A stretch of DNA of 64,000 bases from Actinomadura harenae (GCF_003696215.1 NZ_RFFG01000022.1:1-64000), one strand, 5' to 3'; counted from the stretch's first letter, positions 35,485 through 44,210 are shown. Program-made: numbers and translations. The notes: generated by a model from the letters alone, not told the origin.

Positions 35485-35802
35485 ATGGCCGACCGACCCG
35501 GCGTAGGCACTGACACCGGCGCAGCCACCGGCCGCGACCCGGACGTCCTCACCACCGCCGAACTGGCCGCCAAGCTGGGCCTGTCCGCCCAGACCGTCCG
35601 CCGCATGGCGCACGCGGGACAGATCCCCGCGCTAAAGACCGGCAAGGACTTCCGCTACTCCTGGGAAGCGGTCCGCGAGGTGCTGCGGCAGCCCCACCAC
35701 GAACCAGGGGCCCCAGCCGATGAACCACAGCCTGCCGAACCCGCCCGACGCGCGGGCTACCGCGCCCAGCGCCGCGCCCGCAACGGAGCCACCACCGACT
35801 GA
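35485..35802 (+). CDS. Excisionase/MerR-type helix-turn-helix protein
   Basis: 105 aa. The sequence VLTTAELAAKLGLSAQTVRR, then MAHAGQIPALKTGKDFRYSW, is a textbook HTH_17 excisionase-type winged helix, followed by a basic disordered tail. Start at ATG 35485 with AGGAG five bases upstream; longer frames have no ribosome site. It is divergent from the conjugation operon and 18 bp ahead of the wall-hydrolase gene. Such proteins act as recombination directionality factors or as regulators of transfer. Confidence 0.8.
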   Translation: MADRPGVGTDTGAATGRDPDVLTTAELAAKLGLSAQTVRRMAHAGQIPALKTGKDFRYSWEAVREVLRQPHHEPGAPADEPQPAEPARRAGYRAQRRARNGATTD

Positions 35803-35820
35803 ACCGCCCACCGGCCCGGC

Positions 35821-36795
35821 GTGGCGGCCGCAATGCTGAAACTCGCCGCCGCAGCCGGAACCACCCTCCTAACACCGCTGCTCCTGCTCGCCCCCAGCGC
35901 ATCGTCCAGCAGCCCGACCCCGGGCGTCGCCGGCGCACCCACCGCCCAGGCCCGCCGCGACATTCCGCCCGACTACCTGCGCTGGTACATGGACGCGGCC
36001 CAGACCTGCCCCGGCCTGTCCTGGGCGACGCTGGCCGCCATCGGCAAAACCGAATCCGACCACGGCCGCTCCACCGAACCCGGCGTCCACTCCGGCGAGA
36101 ACCACGCCGGAGCCGGCGGCCCCATGCAGTTCCTCGCCCCCACCTTCGCCACCTACGCGACCGACGGCGACGGCGACGGACACACCGACCGCTACAACCC
36201 CGCCGACGCCATCCACACCGCCGCCCACTACCTCTGCGCCAACGGCGCAGGCAAAGGCGGCACCCACCTCCGCGCGGCCATCTACGCCTACAACCACAGC
36301 AACACCTACGTCACAGGTGTCCTCGCACTCGCCGCGAAATACGCCGCACCCACCGCCACCACCCGGGGCCAGACCGCCGTCCGTGCCGCCCTCCACTGGC
36401 TCGGCACCCCCTACTCCTGGGGCGGCGGCAACACCTCAGGCCCCACCCGCGGCATCGCCAAAGGCGCAGGCACCATCGGCTTCGACTGCTCCGCCCTCAC
36501 CCAATACGCCTGGGCACGAGCCGGAATCCACCTCGACCGCATCGCCGCCGACCAATACCGCGACGGCCCCCACATCCCCCGCGACCAACTCGCCCCCGGC
36601 GACCTGCTCTTCTTCGCCCACGACACCACCAACCCCGCGACCATCCACCACGTCGCCCTCTACCTCGGCAACGGCCGCATCATCCACGCCCCACAAACCG
36701 GCGACGTCATCCGCATCTCCACCTTCACCGGCAACCCCTACCGCGAACACCAATACATCGGCGCCGTCCGCCCCAGCACCCCCACCAAGACATGA
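35821..36795 (+). CDS. Bifunctional lytic transglycosylase / NlpC-P60 endopeptidase
   Basis: 324 aa peptidoglycan hydrolase that would open the cell wall for the conjugation channel (VirB1-like role). An N-terminal signal or anchor helix (~1-25) is followed by an SLT-type domain with Glu78 in GKTESDHG and GGPMQFLAPTF. The C-terminal NlpC/P60 domain has Cys223 in GFDCSALTQYAW and His277 in HHVALYLGNG. GTG start without a clear ribosome site; ATG four codons later is possible. Codon use in the second half is strikingly C-ending. It is co-oriented with the excisionase-like gene. Confidence 0.92.
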   Translation: MAAAMLKLAAAAGTTLLTPLLLLAPSASSSSPTPGVAGAPTAQARRDIPPDYLRWYMDAAQTCPGLSWATLAAIGKTESDHGRSTEPGVHSGENHAGAGGPMQFLAPTFATYATDGDGDGHTDRYNPADAIHTAAHYLCANGAGKGGTHLRAAIYAYNHSNTYVTGVLALAAKYAAPTATTRGQTAVRAALHWLGTPYSWGGGNTSGPTRGIAKGAGTIGFDCSALTQYAWARAGIHLDRIAADQYRDGPHIPRDQLAPGDLLFFAHDTTNPATIHHVALYLGNGRIIHAPQTGDVIRISTFTGNPYREHQYIGAVRPSTPTKT

Positions 36796-37288
36796 CGAAG
36801 GCACATCACCAGCCGCCCAGCGTTCGGATGCGACTATCGGCGCTCGATCGACACGGCCGGATCCGGAACGGCGGACGGGCGGTGCGAGTGAACGCCGGGT
36901 CGGACCGGGAACGTCCCACCGAGGTGGGCGACGTGGCCCCGCACGGCGCGGTCGACATTGACCGGGACGACCTTTTCGACGAGGTCCTCGCCAGGGCACT
37001 GGCCGCCCCGGAGTTCAGGCCGCGCTCGGCCGACCCAGTGCCCCGCCGCCCGCGGATCTGCGCAGGACAGCAGAACAGCGGAAGGACCTCCTGTGCTGTC
37101 AGGCTCGCAGCATGCCGTTCGACATCCGCCTTGGTGAAGCTGGGTGGGCTAACGCGACCCGACCCTGGCACGCGTTCCGATCTGCCGGGTCCGTCGGATG
37201 CCCCTCGGGGCGGCGTGGCGTGACGGCGCCTGTGAGGGTGGCGTGGGGCGCATGATGCGCGTTGGGGTTCTTGCTGGTCAGAGGGCGG

Positions 37289-37339
37289 CGCGCCCAGAGG
37301 GATCCGAACCCCCGACCGGCAGATCAAAGTTGCCGCCAC
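37289..37339 (-). other. tRNA 3'-half remnant, candidate attachment site
   Basis: On the minus strand the sequence forms an anticodon-arm-like hairpin with loop CTTTGAT (anticodon-like TTG, tRNA-Gln type), a variable region and a T-arm GGGGG-TTCGGAT-CCCTC, then an acceptor strand TGGGCGC. A matching 5' acceptor strand and D-arm are absent, so only the 3' half is present. Such halves are generated by site-specific integration into tRNA genes. In the simple model the chromosome lies on the 3' (lower-coordinate) side, which does not fit the conjugation genes being on that side, so the element may be tandem or rearranged. Confidence 0.5.
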
Positions 37340-37522
37340 CGGTCACGATGGGGGTGTGGCCGTGTCGCAACGTGCCGCTCTGTCCGTTCTTATCCCATTT
37401 CGCGTGCCGCCCCGTGTCGTTCGCCGCCGCGTGCTACTGCAACCACCGAGCGACCATGACGGCTCGGCCTGGCAATGCGCCCCGTCCACCGATGGGGGTT
37501 CCTGTTGGTGGGGCGACCGCCA

Positions 37523-37585
37523 CCGCCCGCACATGGCCCACATGGTGCCTGATCGGCGAACTCGCCGGATCCGAGTGGGCGGGTA
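37523..37585. repeat. 64-bp dispersed repeat, copy A
   Basis: Starts CCGCCCGCACATGGCCCAC and ends GAGTGGGCGGGTAG. About 80% identical by eye to 47992-48055. The ends CCGCCC.C and GTGGGCGG are inverted repeats in copy B and near-inverted here. Nature unknown; possibly a small mobile repeat or a shared recombination site. Confidence 0.5.
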
Positions 37586-37948
37586 GTCGGGGTCAGGGAC
37601 AGGCTGATTGCCCAACGTAGGTCGCCCTGCCCGCCCGCATCCAATCGTCCCCAGAAACGTGCTGAGGGTTGGGGTGCGCGTGGGTGCCGTGTTCGGAAGG
37701 TTCGAGGCACCTCACGCCCACGGTGAGGCCGCCCTGCCCGAACTGCGCCAGCTCGCCCAGAGCCTGCGTCCCAATGTCGAACAGGTGTGGGTCCACTGCG
37801 GCGGCGACTCCGGTGGATGGTCGACACCCGCCGATCGGCGGTCGACCATCCGTCGGCTGTTCGGCAAGGCTGGTTGCGGGGTTGGAGGGGCTTCTGGTGA
37901 CGCTCCGACCCGAAGGACGGGCGGGTGTATCGGATTGTGTGCGGTGTG

Positions 37949-38245
37949 TCATCCCGGGACGTCGACGCTCTTGGCGAACTCGAAGGTGGCGGATTTGCCG
38001 GGGCCGACGGCGCTCAGGCTGTGGCCCGTGCAGTTTGCGCCTTCGTAGACGAACACCGTGATGTTGGTGCGGTTTGTGACGAACAGCGGCCAGATGTCGC
38101 TGTTGTAGCAGCCGCGGGCGGGGTTGTTGTAGGTGCGTGTGCCGATCCTGAGTGTTCCCCGCGCGGCCAGGGCCGGGGTAGCAGCGCTCAGGGCCACGGC
38201 TGCACCGGTGACCAGGGTGGCCAAGATCGTCATGGTACGTCGCAT
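37949..38245 (-). CDS. Small secreted protein, 98 aa
   Basis: ATG 38245 with GGAGG five bases upstream. Signal peptide MRRTMTILATLVTGAAVALS with a probable cut after ALA. The mature ~70 residues contain two Cys (RGCYNSD and GANCTGHS), consistent with one disulphide, and short beta strands (ITVFVYEG), a pattern seen in small crystallin-like or inhibitor-like secreted proteins of actinomycetes. No family named. A hairpin or operator-like palindrome lies ~60 bp upstream. The 580 bp between here and 38826 holds no other gene that can be supported. Confidence 0.75.
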   Translation of the reverse strand: MRRTMTILATLVTGAAVALSAATPALAARGTLRIGTRTYNNPARGCYNSDIWPLFVTNRTNITVFVYEGANCTGHSLSAVGPGKSATFEFAKSVDVPG

Positions 38246-38303
38246 GATCGCCTCCGTCGGGAGAAGGGAAACCTTCCTCGACATTCCCCAGTGTGATGTC
38301 ACG

Positions 38304-38325
38304 AACACTCTCCGTTAAGAGTGTT
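38304..38325. promoter_or_regulatory. Perfect palindrome upstream of the small secreted protein
   Basis: AACACTCT (38304-38311) and AGAGTGTT (38318-38325) are exact complements around CCGTTA. It lies 59-80 bp upstream of the minus-strand start at 38245. It could be an operator or a hairpin terminator; the short AT-rich loop and location favour an operator. Confidence 0.35.
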
Positions 38326-38825
38326 TCTGGTCGGCTGCGCGCCCGTGTCGGCGACTGGAGGGGCCAGAAGCCCGAACCGTGCGAGCGGGCCCGATCGAGC
38401 CGGGGCCGGCCTTCGCTTGCTATGCGCTGGAGGTCAGTCATGCATCCAGCGGTGCCTCCACCGAACCCGGGACAGTTCAAATGGGCTTACTGGTCCCCCG
38501 GCCGGAAGGGAGTGGCCGGCGGAGTTCGGTGTGCGTTCCAGGGAGACTGGTGTGCGAGGGTGAGGCAGGCCATCCTGGGTAGTGTCCGCACTACCTGAAC
38601 AGGTCAGGCCCGTGCGGTGCGTGCCTGTAGGCCGTGAGGAGTCATCGTGTCCGCGACCGCTGGCGTCCCGCTCCCCGACTGGCTCGGCCTGTCTGGGTTC
38701 GGTCCGTGTGAGACGACGCGGATAGGCGGGGCCCTGGATGGGGCGGGGAGGCGGGCCGGAAGCGAGCAGCTCATCACGATGCGGCGATGCCCGGCTCTGC
38801 GCGGTCTGGCGGCTGCGAAGCTGTC

Positions 38826-40379
38826 ATGGCAGCGGTGTCTGCCTTGCGGTTCGAGGCGTGTCGCCTTTGGGCGCTCGTCGTGATCGGCAGGCGCTGGGTC
38901 GGCCAAGGCAGCAGGCTTCGTGAGCAGCTGCTGATCCGCAGGCCGGAACGGCGCGAAAGCGTCGGCAGAGTCCATGGAACGGCGATTGTGATCGGCGCTG
39001 GGATGTCTGGCCTGTTGGCCGCCCGGGTGCTGGCGGAGTGTTTTACACGCGTGCTCGTTTTGGAGCGCGATGTGCTGCCGAACGGCCCGGAGTTCAGGCC
39101 CGGGGTTCCCCAGGCGCGTCATATCCATGCGATGCTCGCACGCGGAACGCATATCTACGAAGGGTTGTATCCCGGCCTGTGCGACGAGCTCCAAGGGGCA
39201 GGCGCGTCACTGATCGACTGTGGGCAGTCCCGGGTGTTGTTTCCGCATGGGTGGGCCGCGTCTCAGCCGTCCGGGATCCCCTTGTTGTTGGTGAGTCGGC
39301 TGCTGCTGGAGACGCGTGTGCGGCAACGGACGGCTGCCCTGGACAATGTGGAGATCTGCGACGCCACACGTGTCACCGGCCTGTGCTTCAGTCCCGGTGG
39401 CAACACTGTGATCGGGGTGCGGGCCTCGCGCCGGAGGGCTGACCACCGCGGTCGGGACGCGTTGTCGAGTATTCGAGCTGAGCTAGTCGTAGATGCCTCT
39501 GGACGGTCGTCCAAGCTCGCGGAATGGCTGTGTGGCTCTGGCTGTCCGCGCCCGAAGGAAAGCGTCCTCGACGCGCATATGGGTTACGCCTCGCGCATCT
39601 ACCAGGTTCCCGAACACCGACTGAGTGACCCCGTCATGCTCGCTGAGCTTCTCCATGCCCCCGACCTGCCCCGCGGCCACGCGAGCGCACGGATCGAGGG
39701 CAACCGGCTGATGGTCACCCTGCAAGGCGTGGCAGAGTGCCAGCCGCCCAGGGACGAGCAGGGCTTCACGCAATTCACGAGGTCGCTCCGCGGCCCCCTT
39801 CAGGAGATTCTCCAGGATCTGCAACCGGCGACGCCGATCTACCGGTTTGCTCGCATGGCGAGCCGAAAGGTGGCCTACCACCGCTTGGCCGACTGGCCCG
39901 GTGGGCTGACAGTGCTAGGCGACGCGCTCTGCTCGTTCAATCCTGTCTATGGCCAGGGCATGACCGTCGCGGGACTCGAAGCACTGGTCTTGAGAGACCA
40001 TTTCGCCCGCAGCGGGGAGCTCACGCCAGCGGCTTGCCGAAGGCTCCAACGCCGCTTGGCGCGCTCGGTCACCTGGCCCTGGCTGATCAGCACCCTCGCC
40101 GACCGGGGATGGCTGAAAGACCACCGGCCCGGCATCGCCGAGCGATGCGCCCGTCGGTTCATGGAGCTGTGGTTCCGGGCCATCCCCGGCGACCCCGCCA
40201 TGTTCCGCCGGTTCCAGCGGGTAGCCCACCTGCTCGATGGCCCGGTCTCAGTCATGGCCCCGGCAGTCCTTGTACGGATCCTCATCCGTATGGCCTGCCC
40301 CCATCCCGCCGATGAGGAAGTCGGCGTCAATGGCCGCCGCACCCGCCCCAGCAACTCCGCTCCGGAGAATCATCCGTGA
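38826..40379 (+). CDS. FAD-dependent monooxygenase / geranylgeranyl-reductase-like oxidoreductase
   Basis: About 517 aa with an uncertain start. The conserved part begins ~55 residues in with the Rossmann FAD motif TAIVIGAGMSGLLAARVL, followed by the first strand's end LVLERD. A second FAD motif is LTVLGDALCSFNPVYGQGM, and LVVDASGRSSKL is the middle DG-type motif. This is the PHBH-like/GGR fold used for hydroxylation, epoxidation or reduction of aromatic and isoprenoid substrates. No ribosome site stands out; the first 50 residues may be untranslated. It converges with the UbiA-type gene 85 bp away, so the two probably act on the same isoprenoid. Confidence 0.8.
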   Translation: MAAVSALRFEACRLWALVVIGRRWVGQGSRLREQLLIRRPERRESVGRVHGTAIVIGAGMSGLLAARVLAECFTRVLVLERDVLPNGPEFRPGVPQARHIHAMLARGTHIYEGLYPGLCDELQGAGASLIDCGQSRVLFPHGWAASQPSGIPLLLVSRLLLETRVRQRTAALDNVEICDATRVTGLCFSPGGNTVIGVRASRRRADHRGRDALSSIRAELVVDASGRSSKLAEWLCGSGCPRPKESVLDAHMGYASRIYQVPEHRLSDPVMLAELLHAPDLPRGHASARIEGNRLMVTLQGVAECQPPRDEQGFTQFTRSLRGPLQEILQDLQPATPIYRFARMASRKVAYHRLADWPGGLTVLGDALCSFNPVYGQGMTVAGLEALVLRDHFARSGELTPAACRRLQRRLARSVTWPWLISTLADRGWLKDHRPGIAERCARRFMELWFRAIPGDPAMFRRFQRVAHLLDGPVSVMAPAVLVRILIRMACPHPADEEVGVNGRRTRPSNSAPENHP

Positions 40380-40464
40380 GCCCAATCGGGTCGACCGGCA
40401 CTCTCTTGCTCCGACTTGGCCAATGCCAGCGGGTTGGAGCAGAGCCGGCCTCCTGTCGTCGGCG

Positions 40465-41391
40465 TTACGTGCAGAGGGGGCCGACGACGAACAAGCAGAA
40501 CGAAGCTGCGTAGAGCTTGTACGTCAAGTCGTCGGACCGCGATGACCTGTAGATGAGGAGCCTTGCGGCGAGCGACCAGCACGTGATCACAAGGATGGCC
40601 GTCCATACGAGTGGCGCAATCTCAGGAGACGGCAGGATTCGCAGTTGTGGCAGGACACTGAGCAGTGGCAAGGCGAACAACGCTGCGGCGCCGGCGACCC
40701 GGGTCCGCGTCTTGCCGATGATCACGGGCAGCGTCCTACGGCCGTTCGTCCGGTCGCCGTCGACATCGCGCAAGTCCTGGATGAACACGGGCGTGGCGTA
40801 TGCGAACGCGGCAACAAGCCACGCCCAGGCAAGGCTCGTCAAAGGGGTGACGATGCTCCAAGCTCCCGCCAGATACACCATCCCCCCGAAAGCCGCGTAC
40901 AGGTTTTTCGCGATCCATGAGCGGTGCAGTCCCAGGTGGTTGTGGAGCAACACCGAGGCGAACCACAGGAACGACCAAACGAGCAAGCCGACCGCGGCCG
41001 CCAGAACCAGGAACAGCAGCGAGACCACGGCGAAGCGCACATGCGCGCCACGGACGGTGACCACCCCTTTGGGGATGGGGCGATGGGGCTTGTTGATTCG
41101 GTCCTCGTCAACACCCGCCGCCTGATTGGCCAGCGCATGGATATAGATGAAGGCCCACAAGTACATCGCCGACATGGCGAGCTCAGCCGGCAGCCGCGAA
41201 AGCGGCTGGCCCGAGACCTTCCACGCGCCCACCGCGAACACGAGGCCCGCTGCGACCGGCGGCACGTCCAACTTGATGAACCGCCAACTGACGTAGGCCT
41301 CAAACGCCAGCCATCCCAGTAGGCGGCGCGCTGTCCCCGCAACACACATCACGGCCGCCGTCGTGGGCTTCCTGTCTCGGCCAGCGACCAT
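40465..41391 (-). CDS. UbiA-superfamily prenyltransferase or terpene cyclase
   Basis: 308 aa with about nine membrane helices. The first acidic motif reads NQAAGVDEDRINKPHRPIP. Compared with the usual NxxxDxxxD, the middle Asp is Gly and the segment resembles a divergent UbiA subgroup that includes terpene-cyclising members. The second motif QDLRDVDGDRTNG is intact. Start at ATG 41391, with GGGAG six bases upstream; an earlier in-frame ATG at 41412 lacks a ribosome site. A polyprenyl diphosphate synthase is encoded upstream on the same strand and an FAD oxidoreductase converges, so it probably transfers or cyclises the allylic diphosphate made next door. Confidence 0.85.
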   Translation of the reverse strand: MVAGRDRKPTTAAVMCVAGTARRLLGWLAFEAYVSWRFIKLDVPPVAAGLVFAVGAWKVSGQPLSRLPAELAMSAMYLWAFIYIHALANQAAGVDEDRINKPHRPIPKGVVTVRGAHVRFAVVSLLFLVLAAAVGLLVWSFLWFASVLLHNHLGLHRSWIAKNLYAAFGGMVYLAGAWSIVTPLTSLAWAWLVAAFAYATPVFIQDLRDVDGDRTNGRRTLPVIIGKTRTRVAGAAALFALPLLSVLPQLRILPSPEIAPLVWTAILVITCWSLAARLLIYRSSRSDDLTYKLYAASFCLFVVGPLCT

Positions 41392-41623
41392 GATGTCTCC
41401 CTGCTCGTGCATCTAGTCAGCGGCGGTCTCTGCCAGACGCACGGTGGGCACCGAAGCGCCCGCTGGCTGGGGATCTGACGGTGGTCGACAGCAGAGGTGG
41501 CAGCAGCGCCGAGGACGCGTTGTCCACGGTGGGCTGGACCGCCACCTCCGCCTCGAAGGCCAGCCGCCAAGGACCGGCTTGACCGGGCGAGCCGGGCGCG
41601 CACAGGTGCACGGCCGCCGGGTG

Positions 41624-42673
41624 TCATGACGACCTCACGACGGCGGCCGCCGCCAGCTCACGCAGCATGACGACCGCCGTGGGGTGCAGGAAGGTGCCGT
41701 CCAGTGCCCGAAGCGCGGCACGGTGCCGGTCCGCGATCATCTCCTCCACTGCCGCGACCGCCCCGGTCGCTGTGAGAAGGTCCCGAGCGCGCTGCGCGCC
41801 GTGTTCGTCGAGGGCCGGATCACCGACCAGACGGCGCAGGGCCGTGCGCTGCGCGCTGTCCGAGCGTTCGAGGGCCAAGGCCATCAGCACGGTGGCCTTC
41901 CCCTCCCGCAGGTCGTCGAGGTTCGGTTTGCCGGTGTGCTCGCGGTGACCGAACACGCCGAGCAAGTCGTCGCGCAGCTGGAACGCCTCGCCCAGCGGCA
42001 GGCCGAACTCGCTCAGCGTCGTGCGCATGCCGGCGTCCGCTCCGGCCAGCACTGCCCCCAGCTGCAAGGGGCGCTCGGCGGTGTACTTCGCGCCCTTGAA
42101 TCGGATGATGCGCAATGCCGCGTTCAGGTCGGTGCTCGGCCAGCCGGTGGCGAGCAGGTCAAGATACTGCCCGTACATCAGCTCCGTGCGCATCTCGTCC
42201 AGCACCGCCGTCGCCACAGCGAACTGGTCCACGCTCAGGCCGGCAGTGTGCAGCAGCTCGTCGGACCACGCCAGGGCCAGATCCCCGAGCAGCAGGGCCG
42301 CATTCGCACCCAGCCGCGCCGCGCTGGGACGCCCCACATGGCGGGCGGCGAGGGCCTCATGAGCGCTGGGTCGGCCTCGGCGGGTGGCGCTGCGGTCCAT
42401 GACGTCGTCGTGAACGAGGGCAAACGCATGGAACATCTCCAGCGACACGGCCACCCGAAGCACCGGGCCCTGGTCACCACACCCTCCGGCGGCGCGCCAG
42501 CCGGCCACGCACAGCACCGGGCGGATCCGCTTGCCACCGCCCAGCACCAGATCCCGCAGTACATCGGTGACCTCTGCGGGGAAGCATTGCGCGGCCGCCC
42601 AAGACGCCTTGGTGTCCAGGAAGGCGGCCAGACGCTCCTCGACGGCGCTCCGCACACCGGCAGGGTCAAACAC
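41624..42673 (-). CDS. Polyprenyl diphosphate synthase (short-chain trans type)
   Basis: 349 aa. First Asp-rich motif DDVMD at residues 89-93 (VHDDVMDRSATRRGRP), second motif RDDLLG around 234-239, plus GGGKRIRP near residue 46 for diphosphate binding. It condenses isopentenyl diphosphate with an allylic starter, with product probably C15-C20; the residues before the first motif are small or Phe, which does not settle chain length. GTG start without a strong ribosome site. It precedes the UbiA-type gene on the same strand by 232 bp, where no further gene is supported. Confidence 0.9.
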   Translation of the reverse strand: MFDPAGVRSAVEERLAAFLDTKASWAAAQCFPAEVTDVLRDLVLGGGKRIRPVLCVAGWRAAGGCGDQGPVLRVAVSLEMFHAFALVHDDVMDRSATRRGRPSAHEALAARHVGRPSAARLGANAALLLGDLALAWSDELLHTAGLSVDQFAVATAVLDEMRTELMYGQYLDLLATGWPSTDLNAALRIIRFKGAKYTAERPLQLGAVLAGADAGMRTTLSEFGLPLGEAFQLRDDLLGVFGHREHTGKPNLDDLREGKATVLMALALERSDSAQRTALRRLVGDPALDEHGAQRARDLLTATGAVAAVEEMIADRHRAALRALDGTFLHPTAVVMLRELAAAAVVRSS

Positions 42674-42939
42674 GGGGGGCGGAGAGTGAGGCGGCGGTCT
42701 TGGGCATGGAACCTCCTTCGACCAGCGAACCCGGGGGCAAACGCACCGATCCGCTCAGTCTGTTCCTGCCCTCGAACACGACACCGCCCCAGGGGGCGCC
42801 AGGAACGTCACCACTGCGCCAGCGCACATCTTGCCCAAACGGTCATTTATATGAGCACACCGCCAACTGCGCGGCCCGATGCCGCTGGTCTGGCCAGCTG
42901 ACCGACGTCCTGGTCGGGACGTCAAACTGCCCCTGGCTA

Positions 42940-44207
42940 GTGCGCTGGCTCGGAACGTTCGCCGGGTTGGGTGACACGCCGTCGGGCTTGTCCGGGTCTG
43001 CATGATCTTGCCGTCAGACTCCTGGTGGTGTGGTGTCGACAGGACAGGGGGGCGGGGTGGCGGAGCCGGTGAGGGCTCGGCGGCTGACCGATCATGAGGG
43101 CCGGAAGCTGCAGCAGATCGTGCGGCGGGGTCGGCATGATTCGGTGAGGGTCCGTCGTGCGTTGATCGTTATGGCGTCGGCGTCGGGGACGTCGGTGAGA
43201 GCGATTTGTGAGCTGGTCCAGGCGCATGAGGACACGGTCCGGGACGTGATCCATGCGTTCAACGACAAGGGGCTGGCCGCGTTGGACCCTCGGTGGGCGG
43301 GAGGCCGTCCCCGCCTGCTGGTGGCTGAGGAGGAGGATTACGTGGCGCGGACGGCCTTGACGCGCCCGGAAAAGCTCGGCCGGCCGTTCACGCAGTGGAG
43401 TTTGCGGAAGCTGGTGGCCTACCTGGCCGATAATCGGGTCCGGACGGTGAAGATCGGGCGGGAACGGCTGCGCCGGCTCCTTGCCGAGCGGAGGGTCTCT
43501 TTTCAGCGGACGCGGACCTGGAAGGAGTCCAAGGATCCCGACCGGGAGGCGAAGCTGGACCGGATCGAGTACGTGACCGGCCGTTTCTTCGATCGTTGTT
43601 TCGCGTTCGATCAGTTCGGTCCGTTGTCGATCCGTCCCTGTCATGGCCGTTCCTGGGCGCGGGAGAGGCATCCCGACCGGATCCCGGCGACCTATCACCG
43701 CACTCACGGGGTGCGTTATTTCCACGGCTGCTACAGCCTGGGCGATGATCGGTTGTGGGGCGTCTCCCGCGGCCACAAGGGTGGCGTCAACACGTTGAAG
43801 GCGTTGAAGACGATCCGGGCCGCCCGGCCCGACGGCGCCCCGATCTACATCATTTTGGACAATCTCTCATCGAACAAGACGCCGGCGATCCGGAAGTGGG
43901 CCGAGAAGAGCAAGGTCGAGTTGTGCTTCACCCCGACCAGCGCGTCGTGGGCCAACCCGATCGAGGCCCAGTTCGGACCGCTGCGCAATTTCGTGATGGG
44001 CGGCTCCGACCACCCCAACCACATCGTTCTCGCCCGAAAACTGCAGGCCTACCTCCGGTGGCGCAACGCCAACGCCCGCCACCCCGACGTCCTGGCCGGG
44101 CAACGCCGCGAACGCGCTCGCATCCGGAGCGAACGACAGCAACGCTGGGGCCGACCACACACCCGCGCCGCCTGATCAGCCCCGGCAAACGTTCCGAGCC
44201 GACGCAC
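42940..44207 (+). mobile_element. IS630-family insertion sequence, 1268 bp
   Basis: Terminal inverted repeats are visible: GTGCGCTGGCTCGGAACG at 42940 and its complement GTGCGTCGGCTCGGAACG read inward from 44207 (24 of 27 positions match). Both ends are flanked by TA (42938-42939 and 44208-44209), the IS630/Tc1 target duplication. It encodes one intact transposase and abuts a truncated IS3-type gene. Confidence 0.92.
43030..44175 (+). CDS. IS630-family transposase
   Basis: 381 aa. N-terminal helix-turn-helix (TSVRAICELVQAHEDTVRDV), then a DDE domain: CFAFDQFGPLSI, IYIILDNLSSNKTP and NPIEAQFGPL give the Asp-Asp-Glu set. Intact and flanked by good inverted repeats, so the element may still move. 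The exact start is uncertain; a GTG some 27 bases downstream is also possible. Confidence 0.92.
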   Translation: MVSTGQGGGVAEPVRARRLTDHEGRKLQQIVRRGRHDSVRVRRALIVMASASGTSVRAICELVQAHEDTVRDVIHAFNDKGLAALDPRWAGGRPRLLVAEEEDYVARTALTRPEKLGRPFTQWSLRKLVAYLADNRVRTVKIGRERLRRLLAERRVSFQRTRTWKESKDPDREAKLDRIEYVTGRFFDRCFAFDQFGPLSIRPCHGRSWARERHPDRIPATYHRTHGVRYFHGCYSLGDDRLWGVSRGHKGGVNTLKALKTIRAARPDGAPIYIILDNLSSNKTPAIRKWAEKSKVELCFTPTSASWANPIEAQFGPLRNFVMGGSDHPNHIVLARKLQAYLRWRNANARHPDVLAGQRRERARIRSERQQRWGRPHTRAA

Positions 44208-44210
44208 TAG

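Larger units (their letters stand above)
9779..36795. mobile_element. Probable integrative/conjugative element with PKS cargo (boundaries uncertain)
   Basis: Two blocks of element-type genes on the minus strand (9.8-13.4 kb: superinfection immunity and ArdC/TOPRIM primase; 22.0-35.3 kb: conjugation operon) plus an excisionase-like gene and a wall hydrolase flank a polyketide synthase and secreted-protein genes at 14.1-21.7 kb. A tRNA 3'-half remnant lies 0.5 kb beyond the right end. No integrase or relaxase is recognisable here, so the element may be incomplete, rearranged or use proteins not recognised. End points are the outermost element-type genes, not mapped att sites. Confidence 0.45.
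36796..37948. other. Long gene-poor stretch with tRNA remnant and dispersed repeat
   Basis: More than 1.1 kb without a supportable protein gene. It holds a tRNA 3'-half remnant (37289-37339) and one copy of a 64-bp repeat (37523-37585). A minus-strand frame here encodes the string RSGVRIPLGAPP, the usual artefact of reading through a tRNA T-arm, and is not a gene. Confidence 0.6.

Noticed and set aside
36806..37339. Minus-strand frame beginning with RSGVRIPLGAPP
   Set aside because: This peptide is the usual translation artefact of a tRNA T-arm; used only as evidence for the tRNA remnant.
37289..37339. Complete tRNA gene
   Set aside because: No D-arm or 5' acceptor strand matching TGGGCGC is present upstream on the minus strand.
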